A DNA stretch of 64,000 bases, taken from JAAFIW01 sp031414805 (GTDB taxonomy: Bacteria > Pseudomonadota > Gammaproteobacteria > Burkholderiales > Burkholderiaceae_C). Numbering within the stretch: the first letter of the stretch is position 1; every line of letters starts with the position of its first letter. Shown here piece by piece: positions 50,402 to 59,136 of the stretch. The translations under genes were made by a program, and so were the position numbers. Below the pieces are notes generated by a model. It was not told the origin of the DNA, did no database searches, and saw nothing but the letters and a program-made list of their open reading frames with translations. The stretch is from NCBI GenBank assembly GCA_031414805.1, contig JANOQJ010000048.1, forward strand, positions 1-64,000, in the 5' to 3' direction.

Positions 50402-51252
50402 AGCAATACATCAGCGCCACCAACCCCATGCGCAGCCAGTTTGACGCCAAGGCTGGCTACGTGGGTCAGCACTTTCAATGGACGTTTTTTCAGGGCGTGG
50501 GCACCCTCACCCTGAGTCGGCCGGAGCGCAAGAACCCGCTCACGTTTGACAGCTACCACGAGCTGCGCAATCTGTTCTCGGCCTTGAAATTTGCCACCGA
50601 TGTGCGGGTGGTGGTCGTTACCGGGTCGGGCGGCAACTTTTGTTCGGGCGGCGATGTGCACGAAATCATTGGCCCGCTCACCAAAATGAGCATGACCGAG
50701 ATGCTGGAGTTCACCCGCATGACCGGCGATCTGGTGGCCTGCATGCGCAACTGCCCGCAACCGGTCATCGCCGCGATTGACGGCATTTGTGCCGGGGCGG
50801 GCGCGATGATGGCGCTGGCTTGCGATATGCGGCTGGGCACGCCGAATGCCAAAACCGCCTTTTTGTTCACCCGCGTGGGCCTGGCGGGGGCTGACATGGG
50901 GGCCTGTGCCCTGCTGCCCCGCATGATTGGCCAAGGCCGGGCTTCTGAACTGTTGTTCACAGGCCGTGCCATGACCGCGCAAGAGGGCCTGGCCTGGGGT
51001 TTCTTCAATGCCTTGCATGCACCTGAAGATCTGCTCACCAAAGCCCAAGCCCTGGCCCACAGCCTGGCCGAAGGCCCCACCTTCGCCCACAGCATGACCA
51101 AAACCATGCTCAACCAGGAATGGGCGATGACGATCGAGCAGGCCATCGAAGCGGAGGCACAAGCCCAGGCCATTTGCATGCAGACGGGTGATTTCAAGCG
51201 GGCGTATGAGGCGTTTGCGGGTAAGCGCAAGCCGGTGTTTGAGGGGGATTGA
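50398..51252 (+). CDS. Enoyl-CoA hydratase/isomerase family protein
   Basis: The 284-residue crotonase-fold protein has the oxyanion-hole segments 'GGNFCSGGDVHEIIG' and 'GICAGAGAMMALACDMRLGT', plus 'LAGADMGACALLPRMIGQGR'. It probably hydrates or cleaves a ring-derived CoA ester in aminobenzoyl-CoA breakdown by a beta-oxidation-like route. It is slightly longer than simple crotonases, with an N-terminal extension of about 20 residues. Confidence 0.9.
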   Translation: MKQYISATNPMRSQFDAKAGYVGQHFQWTFFQGVGTLTLSRPERKNPLTFDSYHELRNLFSALKFATDVRVVVVTGSGGNFCSGGDVHEIIGPLTKMSMTEMLEFTRMTGDLVACMRNCPQPVIAAIDGICAGAGAMMALACDMRLGTPNAKTAFLFTRVGLAGADMGACALLPRMIGQGRASELLFTGRAMTAQEGLAWGFFNALHAPEDLLTKAQALAHSLAEGPTFAHSMTKTMLNQEWAMTIEQAIEAEAQAQAICMQTGDFKRAYEAFAGKRKPVFEGD

Positions 51253-51276
51253 GATGCAATGGGTGTCCTCCTTGGT

Positions 51277-51393
51277 ATTTCTCCCTCCCCTTCCGGGGGA
51301 GGGTAGGGGTGGGGGCGAGCACGCTACAACACTTATCCAGCAGGGTCTCCCCGCAAGCCCCCATCCCAACCTTCCCCCAGCGGGGGAAGGGGC
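51277..51393. repeat. Long inverted repeat related to 32529-32642
   Basis: The left arm (CCTTCCGGGGGAGGGTAGGG, then GTGGGGGC) and right arm (CCCCCATCCCAACCTTCCCC, then CAGCGGGGGAAGG) are imperfect inverted copies. It separates the hydratase from the acyl-CoA dehydrogenase gene. Confidence 0.8.
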
Positions 51394-51430
51394 AAAACCG
51401 CAGCTCACGTAACGACTGCAAAGCAAGACC

Positions 51431-52618
51431 ATGCACCCCAACCAATCTCACCTGACCCTGCCCTTCTTCGACGCCCACCATGCACAGCTAGGCGCAGATG
51501 TCGCGCAGTGGGTCGTCACCCAACAAATTGACGAAACCGACGACCGCGCCGCGTGCCGACAGTGGGTACGCGCACTGGGCGATGCAGGTTGGTTGCGCTA
51601 TTGCGTGCCCTCGGGCGACGGCGGTGAACTCGGCGGCGCTTTAGAAAAGCTTGATTCCCGCGCCCTCGTCATCCTGCGCGAAACCCTGGCATTTCACTCA
51701 CCACTGTCCGACTTTGCATTCGCCATGCAAGGCTTGGGCAGCGGCGCCATCACGCTGGCCGGTAGCGCCGTGCAGCAGCAGGCTTACCTGCCAGCGGTGG
51801 CGCGGGGCGACAAGATTGCGGCGTTTGCGCTCAGTGAAGTCGAAGCTGGTTCTGACGTAGGTGCTATGAAAACAGAAGCTGTTCCAGCAGTATCCACAAG
51901 GGCGGAAGGCCAATTTGGCTATCAATTGAACGGCCAGAAGACCTGGATCAGCAACGGCGGCATCGCAGACTTTTACGTGGTGTTTGCCAAAACCGCGCCC
52001 GATGCAGGCACCCGTGGTATCAGCACTTTCATAGTCGACGCCCAAACCCCCGGCCTGGACGCCAGCCAGCACATTCAACTGATGGCCCCGCATCCGCTGG
52101 CCACCCTGAATTTCAACCACTGCCAATTGCCCGACAGCGCCTTGCTGGGCGAACTGCACGGCGGCTTCAAGCTGGCCATGCGAACGTTGGATATTTTTCG
52201 CGCGTCGGTCGCCGCGGCTGCGCTGGGCATGGCCCGGCGCGCACTGGTTGAAGCCGTGGCCCACGCCCGCCAACGCAAGATGTTTGGCCAGACCCTGGCC
52301 GACTTTCAGCTCACGCAAGCCAAGATCGGAGAAATGGCCGCGCTGGTCGACGCGGCGGCACTGCTGACCTACCGCGCCGCCTGGCTGCGCGACGTGGCTG
52401 GAGCCAACACAACGGTTGAGGCTGCGATGTCGAAAATGACCGCTACCGAAAACGCCCAGCGCGTGATCGACATGGCCTTGCAACTGCACGGCGGCATGGG
52501 CGTGCAGGTGGGCACCAAGGTGGAAAGCCTGTACCGCGACATCCGCTCACTGCGCATTTACGAAGGTGCCACCGAGGTGCAGCAACTGATCATTGGCAAG
52601 TCTGTTTTGAAGGGGTGA
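51431..52618 (+). CDS. Acyl-CoA dehydrogenase
   Basis: The 395-residue FAD enzyme has 'AFALSEVEAGSDVGAMKTEA', 'GQKTWISNGGIADFYVVFAK' and the C-terminal 'ALQLHGGMGVQVGTKVESLY' followed by 'RIYEGATEVQQLIIGKSVL'. Residues about 143-164, between SEVEAGSD and the conserved WISN block, come from a reverse copy of the dispersed repeat translated as AMKTEAVPAVSTRAEGQFGY. It probably acts on the non-aromatic CoA product of the flavoprotein. Confidence 0.92.
   Translation: MHPNQSHLTLPFFDAHHAQLGADVAQWVVTQQIDETDDRAACRQWVRALGDAGWLRYCVPSGDGGELGGALEKLDSRALVILRETLAFHSPLSDFAFAMQGLGSGAITLAGSAVQQQAYLPAVARGDKIAAFALSEVEAGSDVGAMKTEAVPAVSTRAEGQFGYQLNGQKTWISNGGIADFYVVFAKTAPDAGTRGISTFIVDAQTPGLDASQHIQLMAPHPLATLNFNHCQLPDSALLGELHGGFKLAMRTLDIFRASVAAAALGMARRALVEAVAHARQRKMFGQTLADFQLTQAKIGEMAALVDAAALLTYRAAWLRDVAGANTTVEAAMSKMTATENAQRVIDMALQLHGGMGVQVGTKVESLYRDIRSLRIYEGATEVQQLIIGKSVLKG
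51861..51921. repeat. Dispersed 60-bp repeat inside the acyl-CoA dehydrogenase gene
   Basis: The reverse copy, with 'agctgttccagcagtatcca' and CAAGGGCGGAAGGCCAATTTGG, is read in frame. Confidence 0.75.
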
Positions 52619-52640
52619 AGCCTTGCAAACTCTGCATCAA

Positions 52641-52720
52641 CCCGTCATTCCCGCGCAGGCGGGAATCCAGCGCTTGCGTCGTGATGCACCCTGGATTCCC
52701 GCCTTCGCGGGAATGACGGG
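52641..52720. repeat. REP-like inverted repeat
   Basis: Arms CCCGTCATTCCCGCGCAGGC and its near-reverse complement ending GCGGGAATGACGGG belong to the family at 4229-4295. It lies between the dehydrogenase and the CoA ligase genes. Confidence 0.9.
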
Positions 52721-52742
52721 ACTCTGGTTGTAGGAGTTTCAA

Positions 52743-54365
52743 ATGACCCGCAGCGCTCAAACCGACCGCTTCGTTCACGACCGCCTGCCGCGGCCTGAGG
52801 ATCGGCCGCAATTGCGCTACGACCTACCCGAGTTGCAACTGCCCGATCAACTCAACCTGGTGCAGGCGCTCTTTGACCGGGCCGATGCCAACGGCCATTC
52901 AAACCGCCCATTTCTTCGCTCATCACAAGTCACATTCAGCTACGCCCAAGCCCACGAACGCGTGAACCGTATCGCCCATGTGCTCAGGCACGATCTCAAG
53001 CTGGTGCCTGGTAACCGCGTGCTGCTGCGCGGCGGCAACTCCGTGGGCTTCGCGCTGGCGTGGCTGGCAGTTGTCAAGGCGGGGCTGATTTCGGTGGCCA
53101 CCATGCCGCTGCTGCGTGCCCAGGAGTTGGGCCAGATCATCGACAAGTCGCAGCCCACGGTGGCGATTTGCCATGCCAAGCTGCTGGATGAATTGCAAGC
53201 CGCGCAACAGAGCCACCCCGTGCTGCAGCGCATCGTGGTGTTTGGCGCGCACGACGACCCCCAAGACCTGGGTGCACTGGCGGCCAAACATGCCGTCGAC
53301 TTCAGCGCCTGCCTCACAGCCGCAGACGACATTGCCTTGATGGCCTTCACCTCCGGCACCACCGGCCAGCCCAAAGCCGCCGTGCACACCCACCGCGACG
53401 TGTTGGCTGCCTGCGAAACCTGGCCGCGTCACGTGCTGCGGGCCACGTCTGACGATGTGGTGATTGGCTCGCCACCGCTGGCCTTTACCTTCGGCCTGGG
53501 CGGCTTGCTGATTTTCCCGATGTGGGCGGGTGCCTCGGTCTACTTTGCTGATGTGCCCGACACGCCCGAAGTGATGTGCCAGGTGATTGCCGCGGTGGGT
53601 GCCACGATCTGCTACACAGCGCCGACCTTTTACCGGCAGATGGCCGCGTTTGCACAGGTGCTGAAAACCTCGCCCCTGCGCATGTGTGTGAGCGCCGGCG
53701 AAGGCCTGCCCGACGCCACCCGTACCCTGTGGCGTGAGGCCACCGGCATCGAGATGCTGGACGGCATTGGTGCCACTGAGATGTTTCACATCTTTATTTC
53801 GTCAGCGGGTGCCGATGTACGGCGTGGCGCGATTGGGAAAGTGGTGCCCGGCTACACAGCCAAAGTGGTGGATGACGAAGGCCTTGAAGTGCCGCGCGGC
53901 ACCGTGGGCAAGCTGGCCGTGATCGGCCCCACCGGATGCAAATACCTCAGCGATGCCAGGCAAACGAACTACGTAAAAAGCGGCTGGAACTACCCCGGCG
54001 ACGCCTTCACACAAGACACAGACGGCTACTTTTTCTACCAAGCCCGGGCTGACGACATGATCATCACCGCCGGCTACAACGTGGGCGGTCCCGAGGTGGA
54101 AGACGCGCTGCTGAAACACCCAGCCGTGGCCGAATGCGCGGTGATTGGCAAGCCAGATGACGAGCGCGGCATGGTCGTGAAAGCCTTCTGCGTGCTGAAA
54201 CCCGGGCAAACAGGCGATGCAGCACTCGTCAAGTCCCTGCAAGACCATGTGAAAGCCACGATTGCACCGTTCAAATACCCACGCGAGATTGAATTCGTGA
54301 GTGGCTTGCCGCGCACGGAAACCGGGAAACTGCAGCGCTTCAAGCTACGCGCGCCGTTGCTTTGA
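52743..54365 (+). CDS. abmG: Benzoate-CoA ligase family enzyme, probable 2-aminobenzoate-CoA ligase
   Basis: The 540-residue adenylate-forming enzyme has the P-loop 'FTSGTTGQPKAAVHTHR' near residue 205, 'DGIGATEMFHIFISS', and the A10 lysine in 'LPRTETGKLQRFKLR'. 'EDRPQLRYDLPELQLPDQLN' is typical of 2-aminobenzoate and benzoate CoA ligases. Linked to the aminobenzoyl-CoA flavoprotein gene, it should activate anthranilate to its CoA ester, the entry step of the pathway. Confidence 0.88.
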   Translation: MTRSAQTDRFVHDRLPRPEDRPQLRYDLPELQLPDQLNLVQALFDRADANGHSNRPFLRSSQVTFSYAQAHERVNRIAHVLRHDLKLVPGNRVLLRGGNSVGFALAWLAVVKAGLISVATMPLLRAQELGQIIDKSQPTVAICHAKLLDELQAAQQSHPVLQRIVVFGAHDDPQDLGALAAKHAVDFSACLTAADDIALMAFTSGTTGQPKAAVHTHRDVLAACETWPRHVLRATSDDVVIGSPPLAFTFGLGGLLIFPMWAGASVYFADVPDTPEVMCQVIAAVGATICYTAPTFYRQMAAFAQVLKTSPLRMCVSAGEGLPDATRTLWREATGIEMLDGIGATEMFHIFISSAGADVRRGAIGKVVPGYTAKVVDDEGLEVPRGTVGKLAVIGPTGCKYLSDARQTNYVKSGWNYPGDAFTQDTDGYFFYQARADDMIITAGYNVGGPEVEDALLKHPAVAECAVIGKPDDERGMVVKAFCVLKPGQTGDAALVKSLQDHVKATIAPFKYPREIEFVSGLPRTETGKLQRFKLRAPLL

Positions 54366-54375
54366 TGGTTGAAAC

Positions 54376-54497
54376 GCGAGAGATTGCAACGCAAAGGACG
54401 CAGAGGTTTCGCAAAGTACGCAAAAGAACAGCCAGGTCATTTCTTTTTCTTACTTTTGCGGCTTTTGCGAAACCTCTGCGCCCTTTGCGTTCTTAAA
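54376..54497. repeat. Inverted repeat of 'cgcaaaggacgcaga' units
   Basis: The left half ACGCAAAGGACGCAGAGGTTT, with TCGCAAAGTACGCAAAAG, pairs with the right half CTTTTGCG...GAAACCTCTGCGCCCTTTGCGT around a ~30-bp T-rich loop. It lies between the ligase and RidA genes and is related to 35592-35697. Confidence 0.8.
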
Positions 54498-54520
54498 AAA
54501 TCAACCAATCAGCAATACAT

Positions 54521-54913
54521 ATGAAACACCTACACCCCCCCGGCTGGGCCCCCGCAAAAGGTTATGCCAACGGCATTGCTGCCCGTGGCACGCAGATTTT
54601 TGTGGGTGGTCAGATTGGCTGGAATGGCCAACAAATTTTCGAATCCGACGATTTCATCGCCCAGACTGCACAAGCTCTGCGCAACATCGTGGCGGTTTTG
54701 AAAGAAGCAGGCGCAGGTCCGCAGCACATGGTGCGCATGACTTGGTACATCACTGACCGGGTGGAATACAACAGCCGCCTGAAAGAACTCGGCGAGGCCT
54801 ATCGCGCGGTGATGGGCCGCAATTTCCCGGCGATGACCTGCGTGCAGGTGGCGGCGCTGGTGGAAGAGCGGGCCCAGGTGGAAATTGAGGTGACGGCGGT
54901 TCTGCCGGATTGA
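54521..54913 (+). CDS. RidA family protein
   Basis: The 130-residue protein has 'GIAARGTQIFVGGQIGWNGQ' and the C-terminal 'MTCVQVAALVEERAQVEIEV', as in RidA/YjgF proteins that hydrolyse reactive enamine/imine intermediates. A deaminase of this kind would suit release of ammonia from the amino group during aminobenzoyl-CoA breakdown. It ends the cluster. Confidence 0.9.
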   Translation: MKHLHPPGWAPAKGYANGIAARGTQIFVGGQIGWNGQQIFESDDFIAQTAQALRNIVAVLKEAGAGPQHMVRMTWYITDRVEYNSRLKELGEAYRAVMGRNFPAMTCVQVAALVEERAQVEIEVTAVLPD

Positions 54914-54958
54914 CGCCGCCGGTCAAATTGGCGCAGGCGGTAGCGGTAGGATGAACCG

Positions 54959-56740
54959 ATGCAGTCAATCAACCTGGGCTTAAGGGACATCAGCCCCACC
55001 GGACGCGCCCGCTTGCTGGAGATGATTTCGGGGCGCGTGTCAGCGGAGCTGGGGATGGTCATCATCCCGCCTGTTCTCACCGTGTACTACGCCAACAGCA
55101 ATGACCCCACGTGGATGGTCGTCTGGTCAGCGGTTGTTTTTTTCATGGGTATCTTCTTGCACTGGCGCCGCCGTCAAATGGCGCGCGATCGCACGCTATT
55201 GTCCGATGCGTTGTGGGTAGCCAAGTGGTGGCCGCTGTGCCGCGATGTGACGGTGGGGTACGGGCTGGTGTGGGCTGCGCCGGTTCTCTTGGTTGGCGGT
55301 ACCGCACCGTTCGACTTTACTTTGATCCTGTACGCATCGCTGGCATCTATTGCGGCTGCATGCGCTACTGCGCTGGCACCTGTTCTTGGGTTTTTTTTGC
55401 GTTTTTTTGTTTGCGGATGGCTGGTTGCGGTCGCGGCGATTTATTGGGTTTTTCCCAATCATTGGCAGTTTTTACTGCCCTTGCTGGTGCTGTACAGCGG
55501 CATTCTTTTTCGTCATGCACAGACCACCCACCAGTTTCTGGTCAAGCAAGTACAACTGGAGGAACAAAGCGCCTACCTGGCCGAGCAGTACCGGCTAACC
55601 AAGGAACTGGCAGAAACGGCACTGTCTGACAAAACCGAGTTTTTACGCACGGCCAGCCACGACCTGCGGCAACCGGTGCACGCCATGGGCCTGTTGTTGG
55701 ACAGCGTGGTGCGCCAGAGCGCAGAACCCCACATCAAGCCCTTGTTGGCGGACCTGCAAAGCTGCGTGCGCTCCATCAACCTCATGTTCAATGCGTTGCT
55801 GGATCTGTCGAAAATCGAAATGCAAAGCACCCGCGTCGATGCGACCAGCACACTGTCGCTGGATGATCTGTTTGACGAGCTCACCGTGTTGTTTCAGGGT
55901 GATGCACGGCAGCGCGGGCTGCTGTGGCGCTGCCGCCTGCCCCGCGAGCAGGCGCGGGTGCATACCCAACCGGCCTTGATCCGCCAAGCCTTGTTTAACC
56001 TGACCCAGAACGCGCTGCGGTACACCCAAACGGGCGGCGTGCTCGCAGGCGTGCGCCGACGGGGGCCAGACTGGTTGATTGAGGTGTGGGACAGCGGCGT
56101 GGGCATCGATCAGGCCGACCAACACCAGGTGTTCTCGGCTTATTACCGCGACGACCACGCCAGGCAGCTGGACAACGTGGGCCTGGGTCTGGGTTTGGCA
56201 GTGTTTGTGCGCTGCGCCAAGCTCATGGGCGCGACGTACGGCCTGCGCTCACGCCCTGGCCGGGGCTCATGCTTCTGGTTTCGGCTGCCCGCCGCGCCTG
56301 CAGATGTAACGGTTGACACGAGTGAAAGCAGAGCGGGCGATTCGGCAAGCCCGCTCAAACTCGGGGGCCGCTGCCTGATTCTGGACGACGACCCGCTGGT
56401 GCGCAGCGCACTGGCAGGCGTGCTGCAAGCCTGGGACATTGATGCGCGCCTGGTTGCCACCCCCCAGCAAGCGCTGGATTGCATCGACCTGGGGTTTGAT
56501 CCACAGGTCATTTTTTGCGACCAACGCCTGCGCAGCGCGGACAGCGGTTACGACGTGCTGCGCGCCTTGATGGCACGCTGCCCGCACGCGCGCGGCGGCA
56601 TGATGAGTGGGGAGTTCAACTCGCCCCAGTTGCTTCAGGCCGAAGAAGATGGTGTGGTTGTTCTTAGAAAACCCGTCGAAGCCGCCACCTTGCATGCAGT
56701 GTTGGCGAGATGGCTGCTGGCCGATATCCCGTCGCAATAG
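54959..56740 (+). CDS. Hybrid sensor histidine kinase/response regulator
   Basis: The 593-residue protein has about six hydrophobic segments in residues 25-185, a short coiled coil ('QAQ...EEQSAYLAEQYRLTKEL'-like region), a HisKA domain with His234 in 'LRTASHDLRQPVHAM', an HATPase ('QALFNLTQNALRYTQTGGVL', 'GVGIDQADQHQVFSAYYRDD', 'GLGLGLAVFVRCAKL') and a C-terminal receiver with acidic pocket 'LILDDDPLV' and phospho-acceptor Asp521 in 'VIFCDQRL'. No separate response regulator is adjacent; the output partner is elsewhere. Its ligand is unknown. Confidence 0.92.
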   Translation: MQSINLGLRDISPTGRARLLEMISGRVSAELGMVIIPPVLTVYYANSNDPTWMVVWSAVVFFMGIFLHWRRRQMARDRTLLSDALWVAKWWPLCRDVTVGYGLVWAAPVLLVGGTAPFDFTLILYASLASIAAACATALAPVLGFFLRFFVCGWLVAVAAIYWVFPNHWQFLLPLLVLYSGILFRHAQTTHQFLVKQVQLEEQSAYLAEQYRLTKELAETALSDKTEFLRTASHDLRQPVHAMGLLLDSVVRQSAEPHIKPLLADLQSCVRSINLMFNALLDLSKIEMQSTRVDATSTLSLDDLFDELTVLFQGDARQRGLLWRCRLPREQARVHTQPALIRQALFNLTQNALRYTQTGGVLAGVRRRGPDWLIEVWDSGVGIDQADQHQVFSAYYRDDHARQLDNVGLGLGLAVFVRCAKLMGATYGLRSRPGRGSCFWFRLPAAPADVTVDTSESRAGDSASPLKLGGRCLILDDDPLVRSALAGVLQAWDIDARLVATPQQALDCIDLGFDPQVIFCDQRLRSADSGYDVLRALMARCPHARGGMMSGEFNSPQLLQAEEDGVVVLRKPVEAATLHAVLARWLLADIPSQ

Positions 56741-56756
56741 CCTGTAAATTGTGTTA

Positions 56757-56785
56757 CACGAACTTCGTGCAACACGAACTTCGTG
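56757..56785. promoter_or_regulatory. Tandem operator sites of the VapBC operon
   Basis: CACGAACTTCGTG occurs twice, at 56757-56769 and 56773-56785, 16 bp apart centre to centre. Each is a palindrome around one central base, just before the vapB start. Paired sites one-and-a-half helical turns apart suit binding by an RHH antitoxin. Confidence 0.75.
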
Positions 56786-56798
56786 TTATCTTCGGCTC

Positions 56799-57038
56799 AT
56801 GAAAAATCTCACCATCACCGTTGACGAGACGGCTCTCGAATGGGCGCGTATGGAGGCGGCCAAGCGCAACACCAGCGTCTCGCGGCTGGTTGGCGAATTG
56901 CTGGCTGAGAAGATGCGGCATGACGATGCTTATGCAGTCGCCATGCGTGATGCTTTGAAATTTGAGTCGATTGAATTTGACGGGTCGTACCTGACACGCG
57001 ACCAGATTTACGCCGAGCGGCTGGATCGCTACCGTTGA
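56799..57038 (+). CDS. vapB: VapB-like ribbon-helix-helix antitoxin
   Basis: The 79-residue protein begins 'MKNLTITVDETALEWARMEA', an RHH fold, followed by 'NTSVSRLVGELLAEKM' and a C-terminal tail that should wrap the toxin. Its stop codon overlaps the PIN-domain start (TGATG). Two palindromes lie directly upstream for autorepression. Confidence 0.88.
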   Translation: MKNLTITVDETALEWARMEAAKRNTSVSRLVGELLAEKMRHDDAYAVAMRDALKFESIEFDGSYLTRDQIYAERLDRYR

Positions 57039-57475
57039 TGGTATTTGTTGACACCAACGTCTTGCTCTACGCGCAGGACCCACGCGATCCAGTCAAACAA
57101 GCGGCAGCAGTGCAGTGGCTGACGTGGTGTTGGCAAGACCGGCGCGGGGCGCTCAGCACCCAGGTTTTGAACGAGCTCTACGCCAACCTTCGACGTGTCG
57201 CGCCGAAATTGCCAGCAATTGAAGCTCGCGCCCTGGTGCGCCGCTACCGGGGCTGGAAATGCTGGGTGGTGGACGATGCCACGGTCGACTTGGCCTGGCA
57301 GTTGCAAGACCGCTTCGCTTTGAGTTATTGGGACAGCCTGATGGTCGCCGCTGCGCAGCAAATGGGTTGCCGCTATCTGCTGACCGAAGACCTGCAACAC
57401 GAGCAACACTTTGACCATGTGCAAGCCATCAACCCTTTCCTGGCCACCATTCAGTCGGTAGACACCTCGAAATGA
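57038..57475 (+). CDS. vapC: PIN-domain toxin (VapC-like)
   Basis: The 145-residue protein shows PIN acidic residues: Asp5 in 'VFVDTNVLLYAQDPRD', Glu in 'STQVLNELYANLRRV', Asp in 'FALSYWDSLMVAAAQQ' and 'LLTEDLQHEQ'. PIN toxins are Mg-dependent RNases. ATG 57038 overlaps the antitoxin stop codon. Unusually, its own stop overlaps the hisC start (ATGA, 57472-57475), so histidine biosynthesis genes are translationally coupled to a toxin-antitoxin module. Confidence 0.9.
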   Translation: MVFVDTNVLLYAQDPRDPVKQAAAVQWLTWCWQDRRGALSTQVLNELYANLRRVAPKLPAIEARALVRRYRGWKCWVVDDATVDLAWQLQDRFALSYWDSLMVAAAQQMGCRYLLTEDLQHEQHFDHVQAINPFLATIQSVDTSK

Positions 57476-58545
57476 CAGACTACAAAAACCGCATTCGCCG
57501 CGACATCCAGTCCATGCACGCCTACGCCGTGCAGGATTCCACGGGAATGATCAAGCTGGACGCGATGGAAAACCCGCACCGCTTGTCGGCCGGGCTCCAA
57601 GCCGAGTTGGGCGCGCGTCTTGGCGCCGTGGCGCTGAACCGCTACCCCGGCGGCCGGGTAAACGACCTGCGCGCGGCGCTAGCGGCGCATGCGCGCATGC
57701 CAGACGGTTTTGACATCGTGCTGGGCAATGGCTCGGACGAATTGATCTCGCTGCTGGCCCTCGCCTGTGACTTGCCCGGTGCCAGCATCCTGTCACCCAT
57801 GCCCGGTTTTGTGATGTACGCCATGAGCGCCCAGTTGCAGGGCTTGCAGTTTGTGGGTGTGGACTTGACGGCTGACTTTGAGCTGGACGAAGCCGCCATG
57901 CTGGCCGCCATCGCCCAACACAAACCCGCCATCGTTTACCTGGCGTACCCCAACAACCCCACCGCCAATTTGTGGGACGACGCGGTGATTGAACGCATCG
58001 TGTTGGCACAAGGCGCTCAGGGTGGCCTAGTGGTGATGGACGAGGCCTACCAGCCGTTTGCCTCGCGCAGCTACTTAGACCGCATCGCCCGCCACAGCCA
58101 TGTGCTGCTCATGCGCACCATGAGCAAGTTTGGCCTGGCGGGGGTGCGCCTGGGCTACATGCTGGGCCCAAAGGCGCTGATGGCTGAAATTGACAAGGTG
58201 CGCCCGCCTTACAACATCAGCGTGCTCAACTGCGAGTGCGCGCTGTTTGCGCTGGAGCATTCAGAGGCTTTTAGGGCTCAAGCCCTTGAAATCATTGCTC
58301 AACGCGCTATTGTTTTTGAAGCGTTGGAGGCCTTGACCGGCGTGAAGGTCTTCCGCAGCGACGCCAATATGATCCTGCTGCGCGTGCCCGATGCCGCCAA
58401 AGCCTTTGACGGCTTGAAGGGCCGTGGCGTGCTCGTCAAGAACGTTTCTAAAATGCACCCCCTGCTGACCAATTGCCTGCGCCTGACTGTAGGCACGGCG
58501 GCTGAAAACAAATTGCTGCTGGCAGCTCTCAAAGAATCTCTATGA
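57472..58545 (+). CDS. hisC: Histidinol-phosphate aminotransferase
   Basis: The 357-residue PLP enzyme carries out step 7 of histidine synthesis. It has 'IKLDAMENPHRLSAGLQAEL', 'VLGNGSDELISLLALA', 'VYLAYPNNPTANLWDD' and the PLP lysine Lys219 in 'TMSKFGLAGVRLGYMLGP'. Residues about 266-284 ('FRAQALEIIAQRAIVFEAL') are encoded by a decayed dispersed repeat. The ATG overlaps the vapC stop, and its stop overlaps hisB (ATGA). hisG and hisD, usually upstream, are not next to it. Confidence 0.96.
   Translation: MTDYKNRIRRDIQSMHAYAVQDSTGMIKLDAMENPHRLSAGLQAELGARLGAVALNRYPGGRVNDLRAALAAHARMPDGFDIVLGNGSDELISLLALACDLPGASILSPMPGFVMYAMSAQLQGLQFVGVDLTADFELDEAAMLAAIAQHKPAIVYLAYPNNPTANLWDDAVIERIVLAQGAQGGLVVMDEAYQPFASRSYLDRIARHSHVLLMRTMSKFGLAGVRLGYMLGPKALMAEIDKVRPPYNISVLNCECALFALEHSEAFRAQALEIIAQRAIVFEALEALTGVKVFRSDANMILLRVPDAAKAFDGLKGRGVLVKNVSKMHPLLTNCLRLTVGTAAENKLLLAALKESL
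58268..58323. repeat. Decayed dispersed 60-bp repeat inside hisC
   Basis: TTTTAGGGCTCAAGCCCTTG, then AAATCATTGCTCAACGCGC and TATTGTTTTTGAAGC, align to the consensus with several changes, all keeping the frame. Confidence 0.6.
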
Positions 58546-59135
58546 CCGACCGCATCGCTAGCGTTACGCGCAACACTGCCGAGACGCAAATCACCGTCAG
58601 CCTCAATCTGGATGGCACCGGCACCTCCAAGCTGTCCACCGGCATTGGTTTTTTCGACCACATGCTCGACCAGATCGCCCGCCACGGCTTGATAGACCTG
58701 AACATACAAGCCCAAGGCGACTTGCACATCGACGGCCACCACACAGTGGAAGACGTGGGCATCACCTTCGGCCAGGCCATGGCGCAGGCGGTGGGCGACA
58801 AGAAAGGCCTGCGCCGCTACGGCCACGCCTATGTGCCGCTGGACGAAGCACTGAGCCGCGTGGTGATTGACTTTTCAGGCCGGCCCGGGCTGGTGATGCA
58901 TGTGCCGTTTACCAGCGGCATGATTGGCGGTTTCGACACGCAATTGACCTACGAGTTTTTCCAGGGTTTTGTCAACCATGCCGGCGTGAGCCTGCACATT
59001 GACAACCTGCGTGGCGACAACGCCCACCACCAGTGCGAAACCGTGTTCAAAGCCTTTGCGCGGGCTTTGCGAATAGCGCTGGAGATTGATCCGCGAGCCC
59101 CGGGCATCATTGCCTCCACCAAAGGTTCACTGTGA
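58542..59135 (+). CDS. hisB: Imidazoleglycerol-phosphate dehydratase
   Basis: The 197-residue monofunctional HisB has the metal-binding 'GFFDHMLDQIARHGLID', 'DGHHTVEDVGITFGQAM' and 'GDNAHHQCETVFKAFARALR'. It dehydrates imidazoleglycerol phosphate and lacks the phosphatase domain found in E. coli. It overlaps hisC by 4 bp. Confidence 0.97.
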   Translation: MTDRIASVTRNTAETQITVSLNLDGTGTSKLSTGIGFFDHMLDQIARHGLIDLNIQAQGDLHIDGHHTVEDVGITFGQAMAQAVGDKKGLRRYGHAYVPLDEALSRVVIDFSGRPGLVMHVPFTSGMIGGFDTQLTYEFFQGFVNHAGVSLHIDNLRGDNAHHQCETVFKAFARALRIALEIDPRAPGIIASTKGSL

Positions 59136-59136
59136 T

